Assembly (NCBI GenBank): GCA_022425745.1
Contig: JAKMEW010000402.1
Span: forward strand, 1-45,985
Direction of reading: 5' to 3'
Length of the DNA stretch: 45,985 nucleotides
DNA from: Rubripirellula sp.
GTDB taxonomy: Bacteria; Planctomycetota; Planctomycetia; Pirellulales; Pirellulaceae
A program made the translations under genes and the position numbers. Positions within the stretch are counted from its first letter, which is position 1. The number at the start of each line of letters is the position of its first letter. Under the pieces are notes generated by a model, which was given only the letters and a program-made list of their open reading frames with translations, had not been told where the DNA came from and ran no database searches. Below are positions 18,467 through 27,824 of the stretch, one piece after another.

Positions 18467-19879
18467 TTAGAGGTCCTTAAGTTTTTCTCGCTCTGGCCTC
18501 GATCGATAGAAATCATCTAGCGGAAAGCAGCCACTAACCATGCCATTACGTGGAGCGGTGGTGCAGTCGCTAAAAGTACGACACACCTTTTTCCTTCTCA
18601 TTGCTTTGCCGCTCAAGACATCGCGGGGCAATTCAGGATAAGACAGCACCATACGGCCCAAACCAACGGAATCAACCCACTTTTGCCGAACGACACCTTG
18701 GGCAACATTTGGAAGCCAGTCTTGAAGATAACTGTAGCCCGAGCCAACGAACAACATATCAGCATTGTCTTCTTTGAGTTTTTGCGTTGCCCGAATTTGC
18801 CTTGCGACGCCAACGAGCGGATCTTCCGGAGGCTGATAACCGTCGCTCGGTGGAAAAATTGCCGGCCGCTGAATATGGGGATTGTAATAAGGACTGCCAG
18901 CGGTGGTGCAAACCAGCGACACATTTAACGACCGCAGTAGATTCATGAATTTGTTCGGCTCGGTCAAATCGACGCCAACGCCAGACGAATCTCCTCCGAA
19001 GCAAAAGACTGGATTCGGAGTTTCCTCCGGAATTCCCACGCCATCTGATCCGCCGTGGAACGGAACAAAATCAAAGATACTTAGGCGTACCGCCAAACCT
19101 AATCGACTCGTGGCTGCACGCACTCCCTGCACAATACTTTGAAGAAACCGCGTACGATTCTCGAAACTCCCTCCAAACTCACCGGGTCGATCAAAACTGG
19201 ATAACAACTCATGACCAAGGTAACCATGGCAATGCTTGATATCGATGAAATCAAACCCCGCTTGCTCTGCTAATTTTGCCGCATCAATAAAATCATCAAT
19301 CAATCTCTTTAGATCATCGTCCGACAGGATAACGCTGTCATCAATGATTCCTAAACGTCGGTCCAAAAACGAGTTACGTCGCACAGGACGGGGCAGGGGC
19401 CCAATCCCTACTTGAGGTCGTGCGTAGCGTCCCGAGTGCGTGAGCTGCAACCCAATGACTAAATCATTGACTGAACCGACACACTTTTCATGCTCCTCAA
19501 TTAATACCGACCGCAGGCCCTCTAAATCCTTGAGCGTCTTCTGATTAATCAGCAATTGGTTCGGATTCGCCCTTCCATCCTGTCGCACCGCGACGGCCTC
19601 TCCACCCCAAATTAGCTTTGCCCCACTTGCGCCGAAACTTCTCCAGCGACGAAAAGTCAAATCGCTGGGCTTACCATCTAGTGTTCCATCCCACCCTTCC
19701 ATTGGCAAAATGCAAAAGCGATTACCGATCTCGCGACCGTCCCACGCTAGGGATTGCTGCAAAGGAGATTCTGCGCCAGACTCCACTGCCGCATCGAGAG
19801 GAATCAACGCATCCAGTTCCCGAAGGCGATCCTGAAATTGATTCACTGTTTTAAAACTTGCGACCCGCGAATAACTCAT
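18467..19879 (-). CDS. NADH:flavin oxidoreductase / old yellow enzyme-like protein
   Basis: NRFCILPMEGWDGTLDGKPSDLTFRRWRSFGASGAKLIWGGEAVAV, LQLTHSGRYARP, AGFDFIDIKHCHGYLGHELLSSFDRPGEFGGSFENRTRF, typical of OYE TIM barrels. Confidence 0.85.
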   Translation of the reverse strand: MSYSRVASFKTVNQFQDRLRELDALIPLDAAVESGAESPLQQSLAWDGREIGNRFCILPMEGWDGTLDGKPSDLTFRRWRSFGASGAKLIWGGEAVAVRQDGRANPNQLLINQKTLKDLEGLRSVLIEEHEKCVGSVNDLVIGLQLTHSGRYARPQVGIGPLPRPVRRNSFLDRRLGIIDDSVILSDDDLKRLIDDFIDAAKLAEQAGFDFIDIKHCHGYLGHELLSSFDRPGEFGGSFENRTRFLQSIVQGVRAATSRLGLAVRLSIFDFVPFHGGSDGVGIPEETPNPVFCFGGDSSGVGVDLTEPNKFMNLLRSLNVSLVCTTAGSPYYNPHIQRPAIFPPSDGYQPPEDPLVGVARQIRATQKLKEDNADMLFVGSGYSYLQDWLPNVAQGVVRQKWVDSVGLGRMVLSYPELPRDVLSGKAMRRKKVCRTFSDCTTAPRNGMVSGCFPLDDFYRSRPEREKLKDL

Positions 19880-20910
19880 ACGAGATCTCCGCGAAGCAAT
19901 TTTTCGAGATCCTCTGCAATCTGAATCAGCACTTCTCTATCAGCACTACCGCGTGTAGGCGATCCTGCATAAGTCTCATCAGAAGTCAGCCAACCGCGAA
20001 TTTTCAAGAACATTGCAGCGGAATGTTTATAAGCTGGCGTCGGTGCTCGAAAGGTGTAACAGCCTAGGTACTGCAACAAATCATTAAGTTCGTAAAAACG
20101 ACTATCCCCAGATCTCCAATATGCATCACGAAGCGCAAATGCATCGGGCGCAAAGGTGCTCAGACCCAGCAGATAATCACTGCCGTACATCACCATATCA
20201 ATTGCTAAATCATTCCCGGTGAAGACTCGAAATTCAGGTCTCTTCTCATTTCTTAATTGCAGTCGCTCCCATTCCGGCAATCTTTGAAGCGAGGAATGCT
20301 TTGCGCCAATGGCGTTCGAAATTTGCATCAGCTGAGAATAGACCTCGAGATCATAGATTTTGCCGAATGGTGCGAAGACCTTCGCAAGCTCAAAAAAGAG
20401 AAAAGAGTCACAACTGCTAGCCAGATCCTGGTATGCCCTAACTAACTCCTGATCGCCTTGAGAAATAAGTCCATGCGACTGAAAGAAAATGGGAGTTCCG
20501 CCTGCCTGCTCGACCTCTGCTATCCCACGCAGGTACGACTCTCGATCAAGCACCGAATCAGGGGCATCTTGCACAAATACGCCGGCGACAAAACGCCTTC
20601 CGTCTGCGATCGCCTTGGTTCGATTCAGCACCTCGGCTCGAATGCTGCCCTCAATTAAATTTGCATAACCAGTATCCATATTCACAGCGGGCTCCAAACC
20701 CGCAGCAAATGTTCGCTCGACATGTTGCTCAAACCCACTCCAGTCGACCGAATGATTCGCTACCGGCAACAAAATGGCAGAAATCCCATGTATCGCGCGC
20801 TTGGGAACAACGAGCGTTCTTGGCTCAATCACTTTTCTCTCTCCAAAGGTTTGATCTCGAGAAACCTTGTCACGTTTCTTTCCGATCGACACCAGACAAC
20901 TGACTTGCAT
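19876..20910 (-). CDS. dihydrodipicolinate synthase (DapA)/N-acetylneuraminate lyase family protein
   Basis: RAIHGISAILLPVANHSVDWSGFEQHVERTFAAGLEPAVNMDTGYANLI, FVAGVFVQDAP, FRVFTGNDLAIDMVMYGSDYLLGLSTFAPDAF. ATGA overlap with the OYE gene. Start could also be GTG at 20832. Confidence 0.75.
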   Translation of the reverse strand: MQVSCLVSIGKKRDKVSRDQTFGERKVIEPRTLVVPKRAIHGISAILLPVANHSVDWSGFEQHVERTFAAGLEPAVNMDTGYANLIEGSIRAEVLNRTKAIADGRRFVAGVFVQDAPDSVLDRESYLRGIAEVEQAGGTPIFFQSHGLISQGDQELVRAYQDLASSCDSFLFFELAKVFAPFGKIYDLEVYSQLMQISNAIGAKHSSLQRLPEWERLQLRNEKRPEFRVFTGNDLAIDMVMYGSDYLLGLSTFAPDAFALRDAYWRSGDSRFYELNDLLQYLGCYTFRAPTPAYKHSAAMFLKIRGWLTSDETYAGSPTRGSADREVLIQIAEDLEKLLRGDLV

Positions 20911-20945
20911 GTACGTGCAGTATATGAATAAAGTCGGATATATCT

Positions 20946-21836
20946 TTGCATTTTGACGCAATTCCACACTTGCAAATCGGGCACGGCATGAATCGCCCCC
21001 CTCGAACCGACCGCGCACTGAGTGAAATCCTGCCTAAATGGGGGGTCCTACTGCTGGAAAGCCACCATAGCGAACAATTCACCATGGACTGGCGGACGCA
21101 TGATTTCATGAAGGTGATTTACGTTCTTCACGGCAGAGGGATTTTTTTTATCGGTGGTCAAAAAATTGCGTTTAAATCTGGAGACGTAATCGTCGTGCCT
21201 CCCAACGTGAAAAACCGAATCGAAGATGGCCCTCAGGTCCCGTCAAGCCTTTACGTCTGTTGCATCTCTGAACAGATATGGAGCTTCGACCCACCGATTG
21301 CAAAGCATGCCACCGTGACCGTGCGGCACAGCGATTTACATTTCACTTATCGAATCGCAGCTGCAATGCGCCGCATGATACATCAGCAACCCCTAGAAAA
21401 TTCTCAGCGATCTCTCTCCATCGTCTCTGATGCATTACGAATTTTAGAAATCCTGGTTCGACGCAATGGGCAGAGCAAGAGCAACCCAAACGCAGAAGGA
21501 TCTGATTACACAATTATCAATCGCTACGTCGAAGACTTGCCGGCTAATTTCTTTGAGGAAAAATCAATCGATCAAACCTGTCACGCTCTCGGGATACCAC
21601 GTCGCACATTCACCAAGTATTTTCAGCAGTTAACTGGCAGAACGTGGCTTAATCACATTCGCTATCTGGCAGTAGAGCATGCCAAGCGACGACTACGAAA
21701 GACGGACCTACCCGTTACCTCAATCGCCTTTGAATGTGGATTCAATGACCTCTCGACTTTCTATCGACAATTTAAGCGTCAATGCGAAATCACTCCGCTA
21801 GAGTATCGCGATGGAATTCGCAAATCTAATGACTAA
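20946..21836 (+). CDS. AraC-family transcriptional regulator with N-terminal cupin
   Basis: N-terminal cupin-like sensor (VLHGRGIFFIGGQKIAFKSGDVIVVPPNVKNRIED) and two HTH segments (SIDQTCHALGIPRRTFTKYFQQLTGRTW; VTSIAFECGFNDLSTFYRQFKRQCEITPLEYR). Confidence 0.9.
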   Translation: MHFDAIPHLQIGHGMNRPPRTDRALSEILPKWGVLLLESHHSEQFTMDWRTHDFMKVIYVLHGRGIFFIGGQKIAFKSGDVIVVPPNVKNRIEDGPQVPSSLYVCCISEQIWSFDPPIAKHATVTVRHSDLHFTYRIAAAMRRMIHQQPLENSQRSLSIVSDALRILEILVRRNGQSKSNPNAEGSDYTIINRYVEDLPANFFEEKSIDQTCHALGIPRRTFTKYFQQLTGRTWLNHIRYLAVEHAKRRLRKTDLPVTSIAFECGFNDLSTFYRQFKRQCEITPLEYRDGIRKSND

Positions 21837-23154
21837 TTCGATACAAGGCTTCATCCGTGCGCAGCAGAATCGCACCCTCAGAAAATGCCATCGTTGCAAG
21901 CGTCCTCTCTTCAAGATCACTTTCCGCAACTCTATCAAAATCAACACCAGTTCGGACAACTGTCGTTTTCCCTGTTTCGCTGGTGAAGTAAATATAGTCG
22001 CCGGCGATAATTGGTGAAGATGAATAATTACCACCAATACGCTCTCGATAAAGCAAATCCCCGCTAGCTCCGTCAATACACAGGGCAATCCCATCATCGC
22101 TAATGGTGTAAATCAATCCTTGATGAGCGATCAGCGAAGGTGTCTTAGGGATGTTTCGATCAATTTCCCAAACCAATTTTGAATCGGTAACATCGCCTGT
22201 GCCGGTGGGATCAATCGCTAACATGGTGGCCTGATCAAAACCTGTTGAAAGAACAACCAGACCCGCAACTGAAACAGGCTTGGGGACCACTGAATAACCT
22301 GTGTAGTGTAGGTACCAAACCACCTCACCCGTTACTGGGTCCAAGGCCTGCACCACGTCACTACCCGGCACAACAACCAAGTCTCGATCACCTACCTTAA
22401 TGACTGAAGGTGTGCAAAAAGAAAAAGTCTTTTTAGCCTCAACCTCTCGATGGACCCGCCATGCTACTTCACCGGTCTCCGCTTCGAGAGCAATCACGTT
22501 CGGATCCTTCCCACCATCACAAGTGAAGATCAATTTCCCACCAATCAGGATTGGACTACCGCCATTTCCATGAGTGGGAGGAAAATACAAATCTCGATTC
22601 ACCCACAGCAACTCCCCATCCAGCGTCAAGCAAGCAGTTCCTTGATAACCAAAGTGCACGAAGATGCGGTCTCCATCAACAATCGGTGTCGGACTCGCAT
22701 GGCTATTCTTACCGTGCATACGAGATGGCCTCTCGTCATTCTGAACCATCACGGAAACACGTTTGACAAGACGACCACTGTCTAAATCGACGATCAACAT
22801 ACATAGATCAAATTCACTAACCTCATTTTCGACCGCCTCGCCGTTAGATCCATCCCGAATCGTGTTTTCCCCAACCGACTTCAGGGGAATCGCAGCCGTC
22901 ACGTAAACTCTCCCTCCCGCAATCACGGGCGATGACCAACCGCGTCCTGGCAACACAGTGCTCCACTGCAAATTCTCGTCGCGCGACCACCTCAAGGGTG
23001 CAGATTCCGTTGCAACACCGCGACCATCGTTACCCAAGAATTGAAGCCAATCATTGTTACCGTCAGCCGAGCACACCTCCTGCAAGTGGCATATCACCGT
23101 GAAGAAAAATAAGGTGATCAGGGCGATTGGGTGGTGCTTTGACTGGATATTCAT
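21826..23154 (-). CDS. exported PQQ-like beta-propeller repeat protein
   Basis: NNDWLQFLGNDGRGVATES, GRGWSSPVIAGGRVYVTAA, TACLTLDGELLWVNRD, VIALEAETGEVAWRVHREV and SPIIAGDYIYFTSETGKTTVV repeats; N-terminal signal peptide. Confidence 0.88.
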   Translation of the reverse strand: MNIQSKHHPIALITLFFFTVICHLQEVCSADGNNDWLQFLGNDGRGVATESAPLRWSRDENLQWSTVLPGRGWSSPVIAGGRVYVTAAIPLKSVGENTIRDGSNGEAVENEVSEFDLCMLIVDLDSGRLVKRVSVMVQNDERPSRMHGKNSHASPTPIVDGDRIFVHFGYQGTACLTLDGELLWVNRDLYFPPTHGNGGSPILIGGKLIFTCDGGKDPNVIALEAETGEVAWRVHREVEAKKTFSFCTPSVIKVGDRDLVVVPGSDVVQALDPVTGEVVWYLHYTGYSVVPKPVSVAGLVVLSTGFDQATMLAIDPTGTGDVTDSKLVWEIDRNIPKTPSLIAHQGLIYTISDDGIALCIDGASGDLLYRERIGGNYSSSPIIAGDYIYFTSETGKTTVVRTGVDFDRVAESDLEERTLATMAFSEGAILLRTDEALYRISH

Positions 23155-23272
23155 TGTGTTTTCGAATTAAGGAATATGGTTTGGCCGTGGTGGCGTAGCG
23201 GTTAGGGGTCACGGTTGGTTATGCTCTTAGCTCGACGGACCGATTCATTCGCAAGCTCAATTCATTGCAATC

Positions 23273-23497
23273 ATGGAAGATCCATCCCTTCAGATCAAAT
23301 CACCGTGCACCGGTATTTGCACTCTCAATGACCGAAATGTCTGTGCAGGCTGCTTTCGGAGCCTTGACGAAATCGCTAGATGGGGATCTTCAAACCTTCT
23401 TGAAAAAAGTTCAATCCTTGCAAGATGTGAATCTCGAAAAATGGCCCTCGAAAGTGAGTCCCTAGCAGAGGGAAAGAGTTTAGTTCCTGCCAGCTGA
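23273..23497 (+). CDS. DUF1289-type small Cys-containing protein
   Basis: SPCTGICTLNDRNVCAGCFRSLDEIARW matches the DUF1289 pattern (CxxxC...CxxC). Confidence 0.8.
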   Translation: MEDPSLQIKSPCTGICTLNDRNVCAGCFRSLDEIARWGSSNLLEKSSILARCESRKMALESESLAEGKSLVPAS

Positions 23498-25648
23498 CAA
23501 ATAATCAGCAACGCCTTCTCGATTCACAACCACAATAAAATCATCCTGTGAATTGCTTCGAGCATAAACATCCCGGGTAACGGGAAACGGGTTCGCGAGG
23601 TTGCTCACACACGCAACAGGATGCGGTGAGCAGAGTGCGAGAAGACCATCCACGCCAAGGTACTTTACAGCACCCGGAACAAACATCGGATCGTTGTGGG
23701 TTTTAAGTTCATAAAACTTGAAACCGCGAGTATCGATAAAGGTCTTATCGACTGCATCTCCTAGCTGACTTCGTGCAGCTGCTGCAATGGGCCCCGCCAT
23801 CGCACCTAGACCCACTAAATGAATCGGCTGCTTCGACGTCTGCTGTGCGTACTTCACAAGAGATAGCACATCGTGTACACGTTTGACGAATAGTGAATGA
23901 TTATATCCATAGGTGTAACCAGAAAACCTTTTCCAGCCCTGATCACCATTGGGCTGGTACCACATCGGCTGTGAGCCGGTATCACCACTCTCGTGTATGA
24001 ATAGATCACAAGCGATAACATCGATATCCTTCGCCAAACATTCCTGCCTAATGATGGAGATCGCTGAGTTATCAGAGACCTCAAAATCCTGAATCCCGCG
24101 GTCCGTAATCACCAATGCCACGCCACGATTCGTGTCTGCAACAGACCATCTTTTAAAGAAGACCTGCTCGCCATTCTGTTGCCTTATGACTTTTCCGGCT
24201 GTAACAACAGTGTCATCAATTTTGCTGGAAACAACGTCATTTGTAATGTCACCAACTTCATCAATCGATCGACCGATGATTGTCGCCCAAGCCCCGCCGA
24301 TCACCGTGTTGAAGCTACTCTCACTCTCCCCGCTTGACCGCACTAATTCCTTCATCTTGGCATCGCTATCTTCGCTTGCCAAACGAAGCAGTCTGACCTC
24401 ATGCGAATCCCCAATCTGATCACCGCTCGGTGCAGGGTATTGATCGGTCCACACGGTAGACTCTTTCTGATTAAGTGGCTCATAATAACGCTCCACAATT
24501 GGTTCTTCGTAGCCGAGACCAAAATGCTCATTAAAAAAGTGGTACATCTCTGTACGGTTTACCAAGTTGTAGTTGTGCTTAAATTCGGTCCGAAAGACAC
24601 CTTTTAAGTTTGCGGGCATTCCAAGCATCTCATAAAGCTGCATTAAATCTGGAAAGCCTTTCTCACGAAGCTCGATTGTCCAGTCATCTGCGGCGGTCAA
24701 AGCTAAGGACTTCGGTGCGAAAGCCGCCGCAATATCAACGTTACCTTGATTGATGCGAAGCAACGGAGCATTTTCACAAGTGCAGCCACCCTGCATGGCC
24801 GTGGACACCATCACACACGGCATTGATGCTGAGATACGATCATCGATTGCAGATAGAATCATTGTTTGTGTACCGCCACCACTGGCTCCCGTGATGCCAA
24901 TGCGACTCTGATCAACATCATCTCGCTCGCATAAGAAATCGAGAGCTCGGATTGAATTCCAAGTCTGCAAACCCATCATGTTTTGCAGGCGTAAATCCGC
25001 CTGAACGCTCATAAATCCCCAATCCTTGGAACGATCAAGATGATTCCATCGTTCAGGTCGATGAGCGATCTGCAACGAGTCGGCATTGCCAGTCATGTCA
25101 TAAAAGAAAACCATGACGCCCATGCGAGCTAGTTGTACAGCGCGAGCTTGCAAAGGAAACCGACCGCCAATCTCGTCGACCTCAGCTCCCCCTTTCACTT
25201 CCTGCTCGATCAACGCCTCGCCGGCGTCGTAGAAACGACCCTGATTCCAATGCCCATGGGGCGACAGTACCGCGGGAAAAGGTCCCTTTCGATTTTTGGG
25301 CCGATAAAGGCTTCCAGTAAGAAAGTGGCCTGGCGCGGACTCCATAAAAACACGCTCAACGGTGTAGTCATCTCGTTCAACGGCTCCATGCACAACGGCA
25401 TTTAGATCCGTTTTCGTCGGTAAAGGCCAAAGCCCCTGAGACACCAAGATTCGACGCTTGATCGCTTGCTTTCGCTTCGACCAATTCTCAACTGTATCAA
25501 TCGATTGAAATGGAAAATAACCGTTCAGGTTTTTCAACGGTTTTTTCCTCGGATCTACATCTCCCGGCTCCTGACCTGAAATCACTCCGATAAGAACAAC
25601 GATCTGAAAAACTAAAGTGGCTACGGCAGTGACGATTCGCCTAAACAT
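23480..25648 (-). CDS. exported alpha/beta hydrolase (acetyl xylan esterase-like), possibly two hydrolase-like halves
   Basis: First half FPAVLSPHGHWNQG...MGVMVFFYDMTGNADS...SRIGITGASGGGTQTMILSAIDDRI. Second half resembles a degenerate hydrolase: PIHLVGLGAMAGPIAAAA. Confidence 0.8.
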   Translation of the reverse strand: MFRRIVTAVATLVFQIVVLIGVISGQEPGDVDPRKKPLKNLNGYFPFQSIDTVENWSKRKQAIKRRILVSQGLWPLPTKTDLNAVVHGAVERDDYTVERVFMESAPGHFLTGSLYRPKNRKGPFPAVLSPHGHWNQGRFYDAGEALIEQEVKGGAEVDEIGGRFPLQARAVQLARMGVMVFFYDMTGNADSLQIAHRPERWNHLDRSKDWGFMSVQADLRLQNMMGLQTWNSIRALDFLCERDDVDQSRIGITGASGGGTQTMILSAIDDRISASMPCVMVSTAMQGGCTCENAPLLRINQGNVDIAAAFAPKSLALTAADDWTIELREKGFPDLMQLYEMLGMPANLKGVFRTEFKHNYNLVNRTEMYHFFNEHFGLGYEEPIVERYYEPLNQKESTVWTDQYPAPSGDQIGDSHEVRLLRLASEDSDAKMKELVRSSGESESSFNTVIGGAWATIIGRSIDEVGDITNDVVSSKIDDTVVTAGKVIRQQNGEQVFFKRWSVADTNRGVALVITDRGIQDFEVSDNSAISIIRQECLAKDIDVIACDLFIHESGDTGSQPMWYQPNGDQGWKRFSGYTYGYNHSLFVKRVHDVLSLVKYAQQTSKQPIHLVGLGAMAGPIAAAARSQLGDAVDKTFIDTRGFKFYELKTHNDPMFVPGAVKYLGVDGLLALCSPHPVACVSNLANPFPVTRDVYARSNSQDDFIVVVNREGVADYLSAGRN

Positions 25649-25692
25649 CGCTCTTCCTCAGAATAGATTGAGAGACCCAGAAACGGTGAGGA

Positions 25693-26589
25693 TCACCACT
25701 GTTCCATCAGCCGTTGGAGGCCATCAAGATTTTGCTGCAAAGACTCACGAGCATCCATTTCTCCCCGATGATCCAGCACTCCGATAGGCCCCTGATAGGA
25801 ACTGTCGAGGACAGCCTGCATCATTTCCTTCTCGAACTTGCCCGAGCCAACAGGAATGATCTTTTGATTGTTCGCGACCACGTCTTCTTGACTGACCATT
25901 CCATTAATATTCAGACACAAAAGATAGGGGGCCATTTCGGGCAAGATACGCTTGTACTCATCCACATCCTCGTGTGCGTGGTGAAAATTATAAACAATCC
26001 CGATATGTTCAGATTGAGTATCTTCTCGCAGATATTTGCAAACCGCTAACAGATTGCTCGGCTGTCCGCCCCAGCCACCATGATTGTAAAGACCAATCTG
26101 CAAACCCAATTCTTTTGTCTTCAACACCAGCGGACGTAGAGCATTGGCCGCTTGCCTAATACGATCAGCTTGTGTCTCACCTTTAGGAGAACTGAGCGTG
26201 ACCCATATTTGCGGTCGTATGCCATGTTTTTTTATTAAAGGCTCTAATGCATCATGCCAACTCCAGAACGCAAAAAACTCGATGTCTCGCTTCTGGTACT
26301 CAAGGATTTCCTGTTTGAACGTAGAAACGTGCTCCGCCCGCCAATCATACGCCACTTTTCTAATACCTATTTCGTGGACCATCTCTGCCCTTGCAGCTGG
26401 ACCGCGTTTTTTTGCGTCAAAAGGAACGATACACCACGCAACCAAGTTGTGTTTTCCATAGAGTGCATTCCTCTTCCGTTGTTGCTGGTCGGCGGTATCC
26501 TCAGCAGACCCTTCGGTCGGTGCGCAAATACAGCTCATCGACAGCAACAACATCGTAAAACAACTCAGCCTCGTCCTCAGTCGCGACAT
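25693..26589 (-). CDS. sugar phosphate isomerase/epimerase-like (xylose isomerase-like TIM barrel), exported
   Basis: MVHEIGIRKVAYDWRAEHVSTFKQEILEYQKRDIEFFAFW...GLQIGLYNHGGWGGQPSNLL...IGIVYNFHHAHEDVDEYKRILPEMAPYLLCLNING; signal peptide after ATG at 26589. Confidence 0.78.
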   Translation of the reverse strand: MSRLRTRLSCFTMLLLSMSCICAPTEGSAEDTADQQQRKRNALYGKHNLVAWCIVPFDAKKRGPAARAEMVHEIGIRKVAYDWRAEHVSTFKQEILEYQKRDIEFFAFWSWHDALEPLIKKHGIRPQIWVTLSSPKGETQADRIRQAANALRPLVLKTKELGLQIGLYNHGGWGGQPSNLLAVCKYLREDTQSEHIGIVYNFHHAHEDVDEYKRILPEMAPYLLCLNINGMVSQEDVVANNQKIIPVGSGKFEKEMMQAVLDSSYQGPIGVLDHRGEMDARESLQQNLDGLQRLMEQW

Positions 26590-26608
26590 TACTTTCTCCG
26601 CAGGTGCT

Positions 26609-27442
26609 TTACTTGACTGCAACGATGTAACAGATCCAACTTGGATTACTTGGCGCGTCGGTCCCACGCGACCAAGTGCCGTAGGCGTCACTCTCTTCAT
26701 CGTCATCTTCCCAATAGACATGACTCTCACTGAATCCTGCTTCCTCCAGAAGTTCGCGAACCTCTGGAATCGTCCAAAACCGCCAGTGGTACTCAAAGGC
26801 TCGTTTCAGTTTACTACCATCAGCAAACTTGAAGCTGATATAAAAACTTGCATCAGCATTTACCGGATTGAAGGATGCTTGCTCCCACCAATACTGAAAT
26901 CCTTTCTTACCCTTCTTAATGGTTCGCTTATCAACGGATTCTTCCTGATAACAATCACCGCCACCCATCATATCCATGACCATCACGCCGCCCTGCTTCA
27001 AGTTGCTCTTAGCAATCTTGAAATAATCGAGAAGCTCTGACCTTGTTTTGAAAAGCCAAAACGAAAAATTCTGTGCTGCAAGTACATCTACTGCAGGTCG
27101 ATTTCGCTTTCGAACATCTTGCTCAAGTAGGCGAAGGCGTGATTGTTCGTCCTCGCTTAGCTTGACCAAATTATGATCGCGTCCCCACTGCAAAGTTTCA
27201 TCGCAAAGATCGACACCGAGAGCGATTCGCTCGGGTTTTGAATGCACCCACTCACAACACACCGCAAATGTGCCACAAAAATCTTCTCGCAGGGACACCG
27301 GAATCTTCTGGCCATTTGCCTCACGGTAGGCTTGCTCAAAAAACTCGACCTCATGTTCCGGTGTTTGAACCGACTTCTGATAACACTGGAATTTGTCGGC
27401 TTTCTCTGCGAGAGTCAGTTTTTTTTTCTTAGGCTTTGCCAT
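26609..27442 (-). CDS. class I SAM-dependent methyltransferase
   Basis: LREDFCGTFAVCCEWVHSKPERIALGVDLCDETLQWGRDH, VDVLAAQNFSFWLFKTRSELLDYFKIAKSNLKQGGVMVMDMMGG. Confidence 0.78.
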   Translation of the reverse strand: MAKPKKKKLTLAEKADKFQCYQKSVQTPEHEVEFFEQAYREANGQKIPVSLREDFCGTFAVCCEWVHSKPERIALGVDLCDETLQWGRDHNLVKLSEDEQSRLRLLEQDVRKRNRPAVDVLAAQNFSFWLFKTRSELLDYFKIAKSNLKQGGVMVMDMMGGGDCYQEESVDKRTIKKGKKGFQYWWEQASFNPVNADASFYISFKFADGSKLKRAFEYHWRFWTIPEVRELLEEAGFSESHVYWEDDDEESDAYGTWSRGTDAPSNPSWICYIVAVK

Positions 27443-27758
27443 CAGGTGCTTACGTCTATCGGTGTTGCTCTGGAGAAGTGATTATTTAGCATTCAAACTC
27501 ACTCCTGATCTTCGAGCGTATGACGAGAAGGCAACAGGAACGAGGATTGATGGAATTCGTATTTTAACCACTCAAGGCATTGTTACTAGCTCCAAGTTCT
27601 CCACGTTGGAACGGGTCTCCGAAGTGCACCAAATAACCTCTCTTCCTAAGAACCCTGCGAACCTCCATCGTACCTGCTGGATATCTTGGATACTGCACCA
27701 GCAGCCCCCTGATAATTACGATGTGAGCAAATCACGAAGTCTGCGGTGAACTGTTAGA

Positions 27759-27804
27759 CTAACGTTCGGATACGTTAGGTAACGACGAAAGGTCGGTTGA
27801 CCGA
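27759..27804. promoter_or_regulatory. two adjacent dyad symmetries upstream of the DUF1501 gene (candidate operator region)
   Basis: CTAACGT-TCGGAT-ACGTTAG (27759-27778), then GGTC-GGTT-GACC (27791-27802) overlapping TCGGT-TG-ACCGA (27793-27804), ending about 20 bp before the ATG at 27825. Confidence 0.3.
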
Positions 27805-27824
27805 TAGAAAAGATCAGAACGAAT

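Noticed and set aside
23177-23240. GC-rich tRNA-like string (GTGGTGGCGTAGCGGTTAGGGGTC)
   Set aside because: No matching acceptor stem, anticodon stem or T-loop GGTTCRA could be built.
27393-27749. 118-aa plus-strand ORF in the methyltransferase/DUF1501 intergenic region
   Set aside because: Partly antisense to the methyltransferase and not protein-like; treated as intergenic.
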